This document shows positions 36,601 to 50,576 of a stretch of DNA of 64,000 nt, one piece after another. The DNA is from Melanocharis versteri (Eukaryota; Chordata; Aves; Passeriformes; Melanocharitidae): assembly GCA_013397845.1 (NCBI GenBank), contig VZTG01006671.1, positions 191,373 to 255,372 on the forward strand, in the 5' to 3' direction. How positions within the stretch are numbered: the first letter of the stretch is position 1; the number at the start of each line of letters is the position of its first letter. The position numbers and the translations under genes are program-made. Below the pieces are notes generated by a model. It was not told the DNA's origin, did no database searches, and worked only from the letters and a program-made list of their open reading frames with translations.

Positions 36601-39600
36601 GAGGCCTTGGGAAGGTGCTGGATTTGGAAGGGCCATGAGGCCTCCTGTAAAACCTGGCAGTTTATGCATGTGCGGTGGTGTCAAAGTGGCCATTTTTCAT
36701 AAAACACTTCAAGACCAACTCAGACATTCATCAGAGTCCTCTGGCCTGGAAGTGTTGTTGCCAGAAAGCGGGTTCCTCCAGAGCACTCCCATTTCTCAGG
36801 CTGATCTGCAGTGCCCCACGTAGTCAGTGCCTTTTCCTGTGAAGGAGAGGTGCCTCGAGCCACTCCTGCTTGTGTGTGGGTACTTCCCTCTTCGGCCAAA
36901 GTGCTCCTCCAAAGCTCTGGAAGCTTCTGCTGGCCAAGCTGTGAAATCTTTCCCTTTTGGTTGCGTAGCTCATATTGGATCTGCATTTAGGGCCTGCTGT
37001 CCTGCCAAGGGTGCAATTCCCTGGTGTCCCATCCTCTCTCAAGTCACATTTCGAGGCCAGGCTTTCTCTGTCCGTGCTACACCAACTCAAGGCAGCCACC
37101 TTGGCAGCCCAGGGTGATGGGGCAGGCTTGGCTCTCACTGCGGGCCTGGGGCTTGCTGAATTTATACAGATTTGCTGGGCAGCAGATGGGGTCAGTGACC
37201 TTGTTCTGCTGCAGAGGCAGGCAGTTTATTACCATCCATTTGAGATCCTATAAAATAAACAGTTCTCTCTGCGGGAACAGGCATCAGAGATTACTGTAGC
37301 TAAATCAAGACTTACTTGGCGAGTGTGCGCAGCAGGGAACGCAGAAAATTCATGGCACCCCCAGAAGCCAAGTGCCTTCACATAGATTGTGTGGCTGTCC
37401 CAGGGAGGACCACTGAGATCTGTGAGCCAAGCAGGATGGATAGGCAGGGAATGAATGTCTCCTGGCACTAGCAGTGGTTGCAATGATAATTTCTGTTTGA
37501 ATTTTTGGGTCATAAATCTCTTTGCGTCTGCAAGGACACTTCCAGAGGCTCCAGCTTTATCCTAGTGTTGGGAGCTGTTTTTCTACAGCTGGAGGGTGCT
37601 TGTTCCATCAGCTGACACCAGGGCTGACTCCATGGCTCCTGGTTTCTGCCCTTGGATATCTGGGGGCAAAAATTCTTTGACTTCAGAGGGAGTTGCTCGC
37701 ACAATGTCCCTGCTAGAAATAGAATGGTGTCCCTCCTCTTTAAAGCAGGGCCAGATTCTCTGTCTGCAGCTTGATGTGCAAAGCCTTTCCCCTGGGAGAG
37801 AGCCAGCCTTCGTTTTTCTCCCAAATTCACAAGTGTCCATACTTGCAGTTTTACAGAGGGCTGAAAAGTCTCTTCAACTGAGATAGGAATTCAGAGTATT
37901 TCTTATACCTCTTTTGGAAAGAGAGTGGTGGGTAGGAAAGCAACGGTGCCAGCGTTAAGGTTTTTGTAAACTGAGTTGGTCATACCAGAGATCTCTCACA
38001 TTTTGTCCCTGTGACTTTGCAGTTTGGAGGTGAAGAGAAAGAATGGTGAAGCTCTGGATGCCAGGGCCATAATGGATCAGGAAGAAAGGAGTAAGAAAGC
38101 AAAGGAGAAAGGGTTGGGATTTAGTGTGGACCACCAGGATGGGAAAAAAGTAAGACAAATTTTTGAACTAAGTCTTAAATTGCTCCAAACCCCAGGCTGC
38201 TGTGCCTGGGGGAGACAGGGAGGGAATGGTTATGCAATTTCACCCTCAATCATGCAAAGGCAAAGTACTGGACAAAGGGATTGCTTTAGATATATTGCAG
38301 TTGGAGCCTAGTAGAGCATTTGAGACAGGGTCTTACAAGATCTTGCCCTCCCTCCGAGGTTGTTTGGCTTGTTTTGAATAGGAACTCAGTCGTGTGGATT
38401 AGTAGAAATGACAAATGATACATGGCTCTGGTCATGCAGATTTTCAACCAATGTGACTGATGAAAGTTTTTGATTCATCCATTTCACTGAGGGCTCCTCC
38501 TGTGCATTAGCAAAGCAGTAAAGAGCATTTTAATGAGTTTTAGGTGCGATGTTTTTCAAACATTACTGAGTACCTTGTATGTGAAGCATGACAGAAACCA
38601 GGATGTTTGGTCATTTTGGTGGGAAAGTGATGGAATGTTAGAGGAGGAAAAGTAGTTTTTCTATATGAGAGAAACATCTGAAAGCAAAATACTTCATGAA
38701 GGAGGAACCCTGAAAGCTTTAGTGTGAGGCAGCAAAGTGATCCCTTGGGTGTGTGTGTGACAGGCTGACAACAACGTAGCTGGAGTCAAGTTATTGGGCT
38801 GGGCTGGAACTGGAGTAAGTGGCATAGCTCCATGGAAATTACAGAGATTTGGCAGTTTATCCCTGCTGAAGATACAGTTGGGGTAGAATTTACTGACAAG
38901 AAATTACCCATGAACTGGTTTGAAGTCAGAGCTGAAAGTATGAGGGATGAGTTAAATAAATCTACTTGCCCCCACATATTAAAGACTGGAGTCTGCTTAT
39001 TCCAGGCCAGAGGAGGAGGAAAGAGGCTGTGCAGGAGCCTGCCAAAATCTCTGAGGTGTGGGAGTATTACTGAGCAGTGTGGGAGGACTTGGCACACTTG
39101 AAAGGAAGTGGAGTATGGCACTGAAGCCATTCCTTGAGAGCAAGAGGGCTGGTTGGGAGGCAGCCTTGCTGACCAAATCAGTCTTCCTACCTCATCCTAG
39201 CATTACAGCCAGTTCATTCCAGGAGATAATTGGGTGGTCAAAAAGTTACTTTTGAAAATACTTGGTTTTGTACCTTCATTTTGTTCCTGTCATTGCGATT
39301 TCATTCCCTAAAAACAGCTGTTGGGTTGTTAAAGGCTGCATTTGTTAAGCAAGGAGTAAGCAGCTGGGTTTCAAACGCTCACTGAGCTGGTCCTTCAGGC
39401 AACTCTGAGAATTTTGCACCAACAGAACAGGAGAGAAGAAAGGAGAAAGTGGAAGGGAGTGTTTATATTGAAATCTTTATTTAGTTCCAAAAGCCTAGAG
39501 CAAAGCATCAAAACACAGAGCGCCTCATACAAGCCAAGACAGGGAATAGAATTTCCATTTTATTCCAGATGAGAAGTAGGTCTTGTTATAAAGGGAGTTG

Positions 39601-42600
39601 GGTGACAAAGCTAAATGTAATTTAAATTTCTACTTCAATCAATTTTTAATTATTCATGTGTAGATTCTTTTGTAGGGTTAACAAGGAATTTGCCAGGAGC
39701 CAGGCCACAAAGGCCTGAGTTGTAGTTTTCCAGCAGACATCCTGAAAATACACTGTCAGAGGCAATCAGTGTCCTTGGGGAGGTGGCCTGTTAGCAGGGT
39801 GTTTACTAATTGGGATCATTCCGCAGCGGATAATTGTTTGTGACACCCACGCTGATTGGACCCACAATATCTTCCCATCCTGCAAATGGTCTGTGACAGT
39901 TCTGATGAATTTGAAGTTCGGAGGCTGAATAAATCCAAGGAAGGAAAAAAGAAATGCTTCCACTGGAAAATACATGTAGAAGAGCAGAGCTGTGCCCTGG
40001 GTCAGCCCCCAAGAATGGAGACACATGAGCACACAGTGAGAGAGGCCACTGGAGGGTCTTATCACACTTTCTATTTTTCCCTCTTGTGTTAATTAAGAGA
40101 CTGGAGGAGGACCAGCCATGCTAAAATAGAATGGGAAGAATTGGTTTATTTTGCACAGGACAGGGGTGTCCTAACCAAGGACTTTTGGACTTATAGGGAA
40201 ACTGCAGATTTATTGAAATATCCAAATGAATTCAGATGTGGGTCAGGCCTTGCTGCCAGACAACAGCAAAAGTGATGCAGATATCCCCAGCAAACCAGCA
40301 ACCCTCTGGGTGGGAGCAGTAGATGAGGGTTGTAAATAGCATTTTGCAGAGGAGATACAGAGATTTTTAAAATTTTGTTTCTGGGAACTGGCCCAAAAGG
40401 TATCTGATATTTTTGCTATTTTTGACTGATACATTGGTATGTGCTTATGACCAGTTTGAGAATCACAGAACTGCAAGAGCCTTCCTGTCCAGCCTCCTGC
40501 TCAAAACTTATTTGTCCTTCTGTCCCAAGCATAAATTGCATTTTCACGCATTTGACAGAAATGTGATTGTTGTGTTTTGTGTGGTTTGTATCTGTACTGC
40601 ACCAAGACGAGCAGGAGAAGCAGCAGGTTTAGTCTTTGCAGTTCAGAGCTCAGAGCTGCAGTTGGATTCTGTAATCTCCATACAAATGCAAGTGCAAGTG
40701 CACAGTGTTTGCCATTTTTCAGACTGAGGATGAAGTTGCAGGGCTGGTCTCTGGCCATGGATAATGGTAGATATTCTGGGCTTCCCTGCTCCCAAAATGT
40801 CCTAAGTGGTCAATAATTTCTCTACACGTATTTCTGGGAGACTCTAGGAAAATTAGTACCGGACGTACATCAGGTCTAAGAATCACTGCTACAATTCCCA
40901 TATCCACCATCTGGACCTTTTGATTGGGAAGTAAAGAATTAAAGAAGCATTACTCTGTAATAAGCTTGGCAAGCCAGGGAAGTTATTAGTGCTGTTAGGA
41001 GAAACTATATCCATGTCCTGGCTAGTAATAGGCTAAAGTAATGGCTAAAGCATAGGAGACAAGGATTCAAAGGTGTCCAACAGCAACAGAGTTCATATTC
41101 CTGTGCAAAACAAAGGTCAGCCACCCTCCTGAGCCAGAAATTGTTCCTGGAGAGAGAGTTCTCCTGCTGCAGTAGTCATGCTCCATTCTACAAGCAAATG
41201 AAGTTCCAGATGCAAATTGGCATGGAAAATTATGAGAAGACTCTAGATCTGAGATTTGAAAATGGGAACTCTTTATACAATGTCTCATTTCTTCCAGATC
41301 CTCCCTGCCCAGCCCAGTGAGAAATGTCCCTTGGAAGGCAAGCTCACTGGATGTTTTAATGGTGGTCCTTGTAGAAGTAATTGTGAGCTGAGTGGTGGTG
41401 TGTGATAGAATAGAAAATCCCTCTTTTCAATGGTCTTTTTCAAATGAAAACAGTCCTCTGAAGATCTGTCTGGATACTGCAGAATATTCTCCACAAACTC
41501 ATCACGCCGGGGCCTGTGATTGCACTGGATGAGTTCAGCAGTATTTGGCCAAGTTAGATATTGGGAGAGAAACCAGTGCCTTGTCTTTGAGGCAAAGCTG
41601 AAGGTGCTTCTCAGGAGATCAAAACCACGACACTGGGTGCCAGAGCATGGAATTGTGCAGCTTCATCCTTTGCACAGACATGTTGTTTGATTCCATACGG
41701 AATCACCAGCGCAATGAGAGCTGCACCCAGCACAGCACAGACTGGACGGGTGAGTGGAGATGCACAGGGCCTGCAGGAGGAGATCCACAGCCATGGAAAG
41801 GCAGGTGGTGCCTGTCAGACACTGACTGTTTGGCACTCTAAGATTTCCCCGGGGAAACCCTCCATTTAAAAAAGAACTGTATTCCCTAAACCAAAACTTT
41901 CAAGTTTTTCTCAGGACCTTTGTTAGCCTCGTGTTATGTTGTGGTGCAGTGAGGAGACTTGCCCAACAGCCATATAGAGAATGAAAAAATCCAAACTGGA
42001 AGTGTCCAGGTGTGCTTTACAGTTGCCCCTTGCATGCAAAAATCAACTGTTTCTAAAAATATGCTAAAGGTTTCCCCAGCAGGAAGCGGCAGGATACTGC
42101 TGTGGTCATGCAGCATTCCACCGAAGCCGGCAGGATCATACAGGAGTGGTGTGGTCCAGCTTTCTGGCTCCTATCAGCAGATTATGGCTTAAATGGGATC
42201 AAGGACTCAGACTTTGGAGTGGGAGCACTGGTTACATGAGATGATCATTTTTATGGGTCTTAAGAGAGGCAACCCGTCTCCTAAACCCCGGCATCCCGCA
42301 CATTCGCTTAACTCTGATAATCTTCCGGAGCTTTAGCAGATTCACAGGAAAGAGTGGACCTGGAAGGATTCCTGGAGGCTGTCAAATAAGTATCCAGTGT
42401 TTCAATTGCAATGAGCTCCAGTGCATCTTCTGTAAATCTGTTTCAAGTTGTTTTTTCGGGGTCAGTGGAACACAGTATAAATCCCAGCCCGCTCAAGTCC
42501 TTCAGGCAGAGAATTTGCAGAATACATATGGAAATACTTTTGCCTGGTGTTCTCTGCTCTGCACCTCTCCCAAACAGAACTTACAATTGTGTTGCAGTAT

Positions 42601-43787
42601 AAAAGGGAAAAACCTCTGAGCCTGGAGTAATGTATACAATTCAATAATACATGAAATTCAAAGCCACACATTAATCACATTCATGTTTAACTTTCAGATT
42701 TAAACCCCTGCAGGTTGGCTGCCCTTTGTTCTGTTAAGTGGAAGGGGGCATTCCAGCCTCTCCGTGCAGAGTTCAAAAGCTGCCAGGGGTAACAAGTGCA
42801 ATTGGCTTTTTAGGCCTCATTGTATTCTCCCTTCGGGGCATAGTGAGAAGCTACTGCACAAGTTGGCCCCTTATCAGGCCGTTCAAAGGGAGAAAAGTTT
42901 GGATAGCAAAGGTTTGGCAGGTCACTGCGAGGGGCTGCTCACAGGTTCAGGAGGCCAAGACAGGAAAAGTGATGATGCTGCAAGTCAGAATCCAGCTGCA
43001 TTGGCAGGTCTGGGCAGGAAGGGCAAGTTATACAACAGCTTCTCCTTTCCTCCTGCCACCATCCCGTTTCCAAGCCCCCTGTTTTCATTAGTGTCAGCTC
43101 ATTTGCAGATTTTTGTGAGCAGGATTTCGGGTGGGAGTGCTTGTCTCTGACATGCCCTTGTGTGTGTTGGATTATTATTAACTGTTCCTGGTGGTTACCT
43201 TTGTCCAGGATTCATAATCCGAGTGCTGCAGCTTCCTTGCCTCTGGCTGTTCAGACCCCCGTTCTCCCTCCCTCCTTTCAGTCCATTCAAAATGCTGTTG
43301 CAGTATGGCTTTATCCTACCCTTTTCCCAGCAGCCTGGCTTTCCAGGGCTCCACACAGGCAAATTGAGCCACAGGGAGCCAAAACTGTGCTGCTGCCCTT
43401 CAGAAGAGACATGCCACAGGAACCTGCCTGCTTGCTAATGCCTACACTGGCCTTGGTTATAAACACCAGTGGGGTGCTGTGGCTAACTGGAGAATGAAAT
43501 TATCTGCAGTAGCTGATTTGCATCAGGGTTCTAGTCTGGGTTGATCCGATCACAGCAAGATGTGGCAGTAGTCATGGCTGTGCTGTGGCTGCAGATATAT
43601 TGGGAGTAGCTGCAGGTGGACAAATCTGGGGGCTGGTAGCCCTCCAGCTGTGGTATTGGGGGGGTTAAGCATGTAGCAAAATCCTCACCAGAAATCTGGT
43701 AAATGACAATTAATCTACGATATGTTGGCTATCAGGGAGTTTAAAGTGCATCCACAGAGCTGTAATGACAAGTTGTCCAGATTCCAA
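33651..43787. other. Intergenic sequence, no gene seen
   Basis: About 10 kb without a supported gene, RNA gene or clear interspersed repeat. Many frames of 60-119 codons overlap on both strands, as expected by chance in this composition. Confidence 0.65.
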
Positions 43788-44195
43788 ATCACAGAACCAT
43801 GTTTGGGTTGACAGAGACCTTCCAGATGATCTTGTTCCAACCTGCTGCCATGGGCAGGGACACCTTCCACTATCCCAGCTTGCTCAGGGCTCCATCCTGG
43901 CCTTGAACACTTCCAGGGATGGGCCAGCCATATCTTCTCTGGGCAGTGCCAGTGTCTCGCCACCCTCATGGCCAAGAATTTCTTCCTAATATCCGATCTA
44001 AACCTGTTCTCTGTCAGTTCAAATCCATCGCCCCTTGTCTTGTCATTCCAGGCCCTTGTCCAAAGTCCCTCTCTCCTTCTCTTGGATCCCCTTTAGGCAC
44101 TGGAGGGTGCTCTAAGGTCTCCTAGAGCCTTCTCTTCTCCCAGCTGAACGACTCAGCCTGTCTCCATAGGAGAGGGGCTCCAGCCCCTGGATCCC
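43788..44195 (-). mobile_element. CR1-type LINE 3' fragment
   Basis: About 400 bp of CR1 in reverse orientation. It opens with atcacagaaccatgtttggg, then gttccaacctgctgccatgg and gcagggacaccttccactat. It continues through the region normally encoding the end of the CR1 reverse transcriptase and the 3' UTR (gccaagaatttcttcctaat, ggagaggggctccagcccct). It is 5'-truncated and degraded, with no usable frame. Confidence 0.93.
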
Positions 44196-47100
44196 AGCGT
44201 GTCAACCCAGGGAAGGCCAGAACTTAAGATGTTCTGTCTGCCTGAGGGAGACACCATGAGCATCCCAAGAGTGCTTTTAAACATCCCAGAAAACAGGATA
44301 TGGAGCAGACTGTTTAGGAGTAAACACGGGTGACTCGGTGAGACTGCCCATGACCAGCCAAACGAGCCTGAACTTTGCAGTTAAATGGCCTGGATCCCAG
44401 GGAGTCCAAACATTTTACACACTGAAGTGAAACGCCAAGTTCAAGGCGCATAGGAGGTGTAGTGTTGGATTAAGTGCTCTCCATACAGTGATGACCTCTT
44501 GCTGCTGGGTCATCCAAGGACATTTTCCATGCTAAATTCAGCTTCTGACGGTGCACATCATTAATAGTCATCAAAGTGGTCGAAGAGTTTGATCCTGTGA
44601 GGGCCTCTCCAAAACTTAAAGGAGGAGAATAAAGAGGCCTTTTAACAGGGGGTGGAATCCAAATGTTGGTTAAGATTGAGTGGTAAATTCATCACTCTCA
44701 CCTGCAAAATTGTGGGCTGACAAATTGGGCTGAGTCCAGTTGTGGGCTGAGCCCACCAGCCGACAAAGACAGTGTGGCCTGAAAGACTTTCATGTAGAAT
44801 ACAAATATTGAGGTGCAACAGAGGGCAAAATTTCCTGGTGTTGTCAGTTGAAGAGAGAATATTTTATGCAACAACACAGAATTCAAGTTGCAGTTATAAA
44901 CTATATACTGTTCTTGTAGGGCCACACTGGAGTTTTAATAAAGCAAATGGCAAAGCTCCCACTGATAGGGTTTGGCCCTCAGCAACTTCAGCTCTGGAAG
45001 TTGTTCTGTATTATACGTAGAAAGAAGAAGGTTTCCAACCTATCAAGCTTTGATACAAAAAACTTTTCCTATTTATGTCAAAAGAATGATTGGTGTCCTA
45101 TAAGCAGCATGCAAAAATTTCCAAAAGGCTGGATTTTTGAATAGTACCGTAGAGTTTTAGTGAGAGATCACACAAGCGACTTCCCAAACTTACTCCCTGT
45201 GCTTCTGCACTACCCAAATACGTGGAAAAATGTGGAGCAGGCTTTTCAAAGGCATTAAGCACCCCACCCCCATTTTGAGGGCTGTGTTAGCTTGAAATCA
45301 ATATAGAACCAGGTGTCTAATTTAGGCAGTCCCTGGTGTTTCATAGTTGCCATAAGGAGCAGCGTTAGTTAGGACATAGTGAAAGATCTCAGAGAAGTTC
45401 TGTTGACTTAAAAAGGAGCAGGACTCAGCTCAGCTTCTGATCTAAAGGGTTTGACACAGGAGTAAGCATCTGTCAGCTGCCCGGTAACAACTTCTTGTTG
45501 GTGTATTCTGACCCTGTGACAGTCCACAATAAATGGGAAACAATTAGATTTAGTGTTTTGTTCTGTTACTCGTGAGAAAGCTCCCCCATATTTGAAAAAA
45601 AGGCTCCCCTGGGACATGAGTGTTCATGTGGACTGAGGGAAGCTGCTGCGTGGCAGCTTGTAACGTTGCAATCACTCATTCTGATTTCTGAGTCAGAGTT
45701 CTGTGATACAGCTATTTCCATCTCCTCTAACTTCTCTTGATTCTTCTGTTCCTTGCTTTCAATTAATTTTTCCCTTACAGAAAGGAGGGGAGACTTCTGT
45801 CATGGTCCAGTACTGAAATTGTAAGTTTGATGCCCAAATAAGATTTCTTCTTTCTGTTTTCCTGACTGATGAAGATGAGCTGTATCCCATTTTCCTAAGG
45901 GAACAAGATCCACGATGGTGGTTTGCTGCACATTCTCTCAGCTTGGAATAACACAATCTGCAACCTGCAGCTTTGGTTAATGTCCAAAAGGGTTGGATGG
46001 ATGCTCACTCGACCACTGAATGCTCCTGTCCTTCAGGGAGGGTCACAGCTGGAAGATGTCTTTATGATCAGCCAAACTAATCCGGGTTCTGAAACTGTCA
46101 CATTTGGTTTAAAGTTTATAATTAGTGGACTCTAAAGAGGGGCTCAGTTCCTATTACACAAGGGGGAAAAATCAGAGAGCAATTTTTTTGGTCCAAGGTG
46201 CAGGAATTGAAACTCCTACAACATTCTAGAGAGGAGAAGCCAGTGGCTCTTTGCTTTGCAGCAAGACAGAGATGGCACCTTCTAGAAAGCTGTGTAGGCC
46301 CTGCTTGGGACAGGCTCAGCTTCCTGACAGAACTCTGTCAGAGCAGAAAATTGGTTCTAACATCCCAAATGTTTAAAAATACACTTTGAAGGAGTGTGAA
46401 GTAAATCTGAGCCAACAGGTTATATCTAAAAGGACTTTTTTCTTAAAAGGCAGTGTCTGATGAAAGACTTGCAGTCTCTCTTCTGTTCAGATGCTGGGAA
46501 AAGATATTCTGGCCACACTGCAGGCAGCCAGAGAGTTCACAAAAAGATTCAGTAACTTAACATGATCTTACTTGTATAGAACTTGGTGTTCTTTGACCCA
46601 GCTAACTCCATCCAGGAGGGCTTTAAAAGGAGAGAAAGAAGGTGTTTCTAATTAAAAATTTGAAAAGAAAAGGAGTTTCCAAGAAGAATAAAAAAAACAA
46701 ACAACAGAAGAACATCGATTGAAGAATTATTTGATTTAAAAAGTTGCCTAATTCTCCCCATGTTGCGACATGAAAGGTGGATCTGTGGCCAGCTTGTAAA
46801 GTGCAATCGCTTGGCTACTGGCCCACACACATGGGTAGCAAGTCGACTTCTGCCCGACCTCCTCACCACTCTCTGATGTGCTGCAGCGTGGCAGGAGGAG
46901 ACAGATGGACGTGAGCAGGAGCACTGCAGAACTGGCGGAGTCAGCAGTTGATTGGATGCCATTTTTACAGCTGTTGGATGTTTGTGTTTGGGAAAGGAAA
47001 GCTAATTCGTGAGTTTAAGACGAGGATAATTCCTGTCCTTCCAGCGCCTCAAGAGGGGAGCGATTGGGAGGGAGTCACAAAGTCTTTGAGATTTTGCAAC

Positions 47101-50100
47101 TTGTGTGCACAGTTCTTAAGGTGACAGATTGGGAGAAAGGCTCTTTTTGTTGTTAAATCTTTGGAGGGGAAAGCATGTAGGATATGTTAAAAATAGGTTT
47201 AGTTTAGGGAAAAACTTATTTGATCTCAAGTTTCACTGCAATTTTGATCATTCTCTCTGGCATCTGGTGCCCATTTATAAGGTACAAAGTAAGGAATCAG
47301 TTAAAAGCATGCACAAGCAAATGTGAAATTTGTGCTAGAACAATGCACTTGGGGATTTTAATACAATAATTGACCCCTTCCTTGTTTGTCTGTCTAATGC
47401 TCACTTTGTTCTCTCTAGATCTCACAAGATATTGAATTTATTGGCTAAAGAAGGGCTGCAGACTAGAGAAAACAGAAAAATTTGCTGAGAAAGCAAAATA
47501 AGAGGTTAGTGGAAAAATCTTGTTTTCTCTGGGCAAATAGTACTTATTCTCTTTGTGATCAACACCAGATACTCTGCAGCAATGGTTTCTTGTTTTTCAC
47601 TCCACCCTGAAAGAGTTCTTATAACCAGAACTATGGTTTCAGTGGCTTTACAGATTTGACAAAACAATCCCGAGAGCCATATAATCCACGTCAGATAACA
47701 GTAGATCAGGACTGAAAACCTGCCACCTCACAACTTCCCAGCTACCAAAGAGATTTACAGACAGTGGTGACAGACATAAGCTCTCTTCCCCTTACTCTGC
47801 ACGTTTGTCATGCTGCAGGCTTTTTATATTTTGCAGGTAAACCTTAAATTTGTAATGGAAAAGGAAGCTGGCGAATATTTTGTGCCTGGCAGGCTGAGAG
47901 GGAGAAACGACTCCTGGGTGAATTGTTGTGCTCAATACAAAACAAATGCTACAAAAGCCCTGTTCTTCTCTGTGGCGTGGGCACTGTGAAACTTCCATGC
48001 TGCCATCAAAGCTGGAAGTGTTTGTTCTTTGGCCCAGAAGATGCAACTTTTTGTGGTACCTGAGAATTTAGGGTGCTGCTCATGTGTCTCAGAGCCAGGG
48101 TAGAGCTGGTGGTGCTCTGAAAGCAGAAACAGGGACAAAAGCCACAGTTTCAGTGGGGTCATTTCAGTGGGGTCTTTGTCTCTATCCTTTGCTCGTGTCC
48201 CATTGCACCAGCCTCTCCTCTTCCAGCTAGATCTGCCTTTTCTAGGCAAGACCACTTCAGTCAAGGAATGCAATGATTTTAGTATTTCCTATTCTAACTC
48301 TTGGACTAAGGTTTATGTCTCTGGCCTCTGATTTAGTTCCTTGCTTCTCAGGTGCCAAGTAGCTATTTGGATCCTGTAACCAGGCTTTCCTTAGGCTGGC
48401 AGAACAAGCTACCCTCATGACCTCATTCCTATCTATAGCCATGCAGGCTCTTTGTTTCTCAGCCTGCTGGTTTTACCTGTCTCCAGGAGCAAGTGTTGGG
48501 CAGAGGATGGATTGCACAGCCAGGCCCTGATGCGGATCATCCATTTGTCTGGCCAGGGAATCCCGAGTTCTGAGGTCTGGTAATTAAGTGTTTCATTAAG
48601 CCTGACACTGCGGTGGAGCCTGGAAAAATATGTGGTGTGTGCGAGAGCACTTTCACATGCTGGAGCACAGGGCTCTGCTAGAAACTACCGCTGGGGAAGA
48701 GCTGAGTCTGCTGTGTTGGATTAAACCTTGCTCTGAAAGGATCCAGTGGGTCCTGAGTGAGGACAAGGGACAACTGATGGCAGCTTGTCCCAGCACAGGC
48801 GGCTCCACCTGCGGCCTCTTCCCTAGGAACTGCCTGGGTCTAAGTGGAATGGGCTGAAAAAAGAACAGAACTGTCCTTGGGGGAGCAGAAGGAGACAAAA
48901 GAGGATGCTGAGGAGGGCCAGAAAGTCCCAGGGAGCTGGAAGACTGTCAGAAGGGAAAGACATGACTGGAAGGGTCCCAAAGACTTTAGATGTGGGAGGA
49001 GATTTTCTTTGCAACTTTAGAGGAACTGAAAGGCATTTGAGCATGGCTGGTTCCCTGTCAGCTCCTTATCACTGTATCCAGGCATCTCTCCAGCGGCTAT
49101 CAGCAAAAAGAGGTTTCTCCATGAATCATTTACACTGAGTAATTCTGCTGCAGACACCATCTCTGCAAAACACTCTTCGGTCCTGTGCAGCTATACTGTT
49201 CTAATCACATCTCCCCTCAAAATCTCTTTTGGCCAGAGTGAGACCTTGCTCATCATGGTCGAAGCAGTCTAATTGTAGGAAGAAAAAAATGAGAATTAAA
49301 TGCTAAACAGTTCCAGTAAAAGGAACTAAATCTTAGAAATGGAGTCAAGTTGTGCTGCAGTCAGAACTGAAATTTCCCAAGTGCCAGCTGGGTTTATGGG
49401 TTGTACCTGCAGGAGAAAGAAAAGCCTTGAGAACTCCCTGTCCAGGTGCCCATGTGTGGACAGGTGATCTGGATAATCACAGTTAGATAAAGGGTGTCCT
49501 GTGATTGGAAGGAAACACTGTGCAGCTTTTCTTTCGCACCAGTGGGAATAACTTCTGGTCTCTGCTTTTCTATTCAGCCCGATGTTTATTGCTCACAAAC
49601 AATGGAAATAGCTCACATTTAAGGCGCTTGCTCATCTTAAAACCAAGACCCAATCAAAAAGGAACTCTTTGAAAGAAGTTTTCAGCAATAATTTATTTCA
49701 CTATAATATGAACAAGCTTGAACTGAAACTTTTATGACCTATGACTTGTCAGATTTTTCTTCACAGACCTTACCCTTTAGCACATTTTTCGTGATAATAC
49801 AAACCAATCTGTTTATTATTCTCAATTTTAAAAAGTAAAAACGTATCGCATCCTCATGAAAATTGCTTCATTGTTGGGGTGTTTGAGTGGTCAGTGTAAT
49901 ATGTCATTGTTTGATCTGGCAGAACCATCTATTTATAAGCTAGTATGTGTCAAACTATTTTTTTGGCAAAACTAGGAAGACACCTGGTTTAGTTTAGATT
50001 CCTTGCTATGTAATTCCAAACATCGCTCAGTCCTCTTGGATGGAAAACACAGGCGGGGATCCAGACTTGAGAGTGCTGCTGTCATTCACAAGATGCTCAA

Positions 50101-50520
50101 GGGCCTCTGCTCTCAAGGTTCATGAGATCATAAATTCTTTTTTAATTTTTCTTTTTTCAGAGTTCAAGTCTAGGCATGAACCCAGTGCAGGGCACACATG
50201 AAATGTGAGTGAGGCGCAGTCAGCCTCGTCTGCTGCTTCAGAGTTGCCTGGATTGACCAACAGAGGCAGCAGCAAGGCAGCCACTGAAAGTTTGCTGATG
50301 AGATCAGGAGGAGTGTGTCACCTTTGCAGAGCTGTCATAAAGCTTGGGAAGGCAGTGCAATCCTGGGCCAATATTGGGAAAAGGAATTAGAAACACTGTA
50401 ATTCTGCAGCTAAGTACATTTAAGGGAACTGATGATTGATTTGCTGTTGAAAGGCACTGTTCAATAGCCGTGCAATAATGCTTTTACAGAGGTGTCTTTG
50501 TAGTTTGTTCGTTCCCTCTT
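44196..50520. other. Intergenic sequence, no gene seen
   Basis: No supported gene. One small direct duplication of tttcagtggggtc sits near 48146-48171. Otherwise it is unique-looking. Confidence 0.65.
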
Positions 50521-50576
50521 GTTATATATGACATGTTATATATGACATGTTATATATGACGTTTTATATGTGACAT
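50521..50576. repeat. 14-bp tandem repeat, four copies
   Basis: The unit gttatatatgacat occurs at 50521 and 50535 exactly, at 50549 with one change (gttatatatgacgt), and at 50563 with three changes (tttatatgtgacat). It is TA-rich and unmistakably tandem. Confidence 0.95.

Noticed and set aside
40455..40500. Possible reverse CR1 end (gaatcacagaactgcaagag)
   Set aside because: A short, poorly matching resemblance without the diagnostic continuation.
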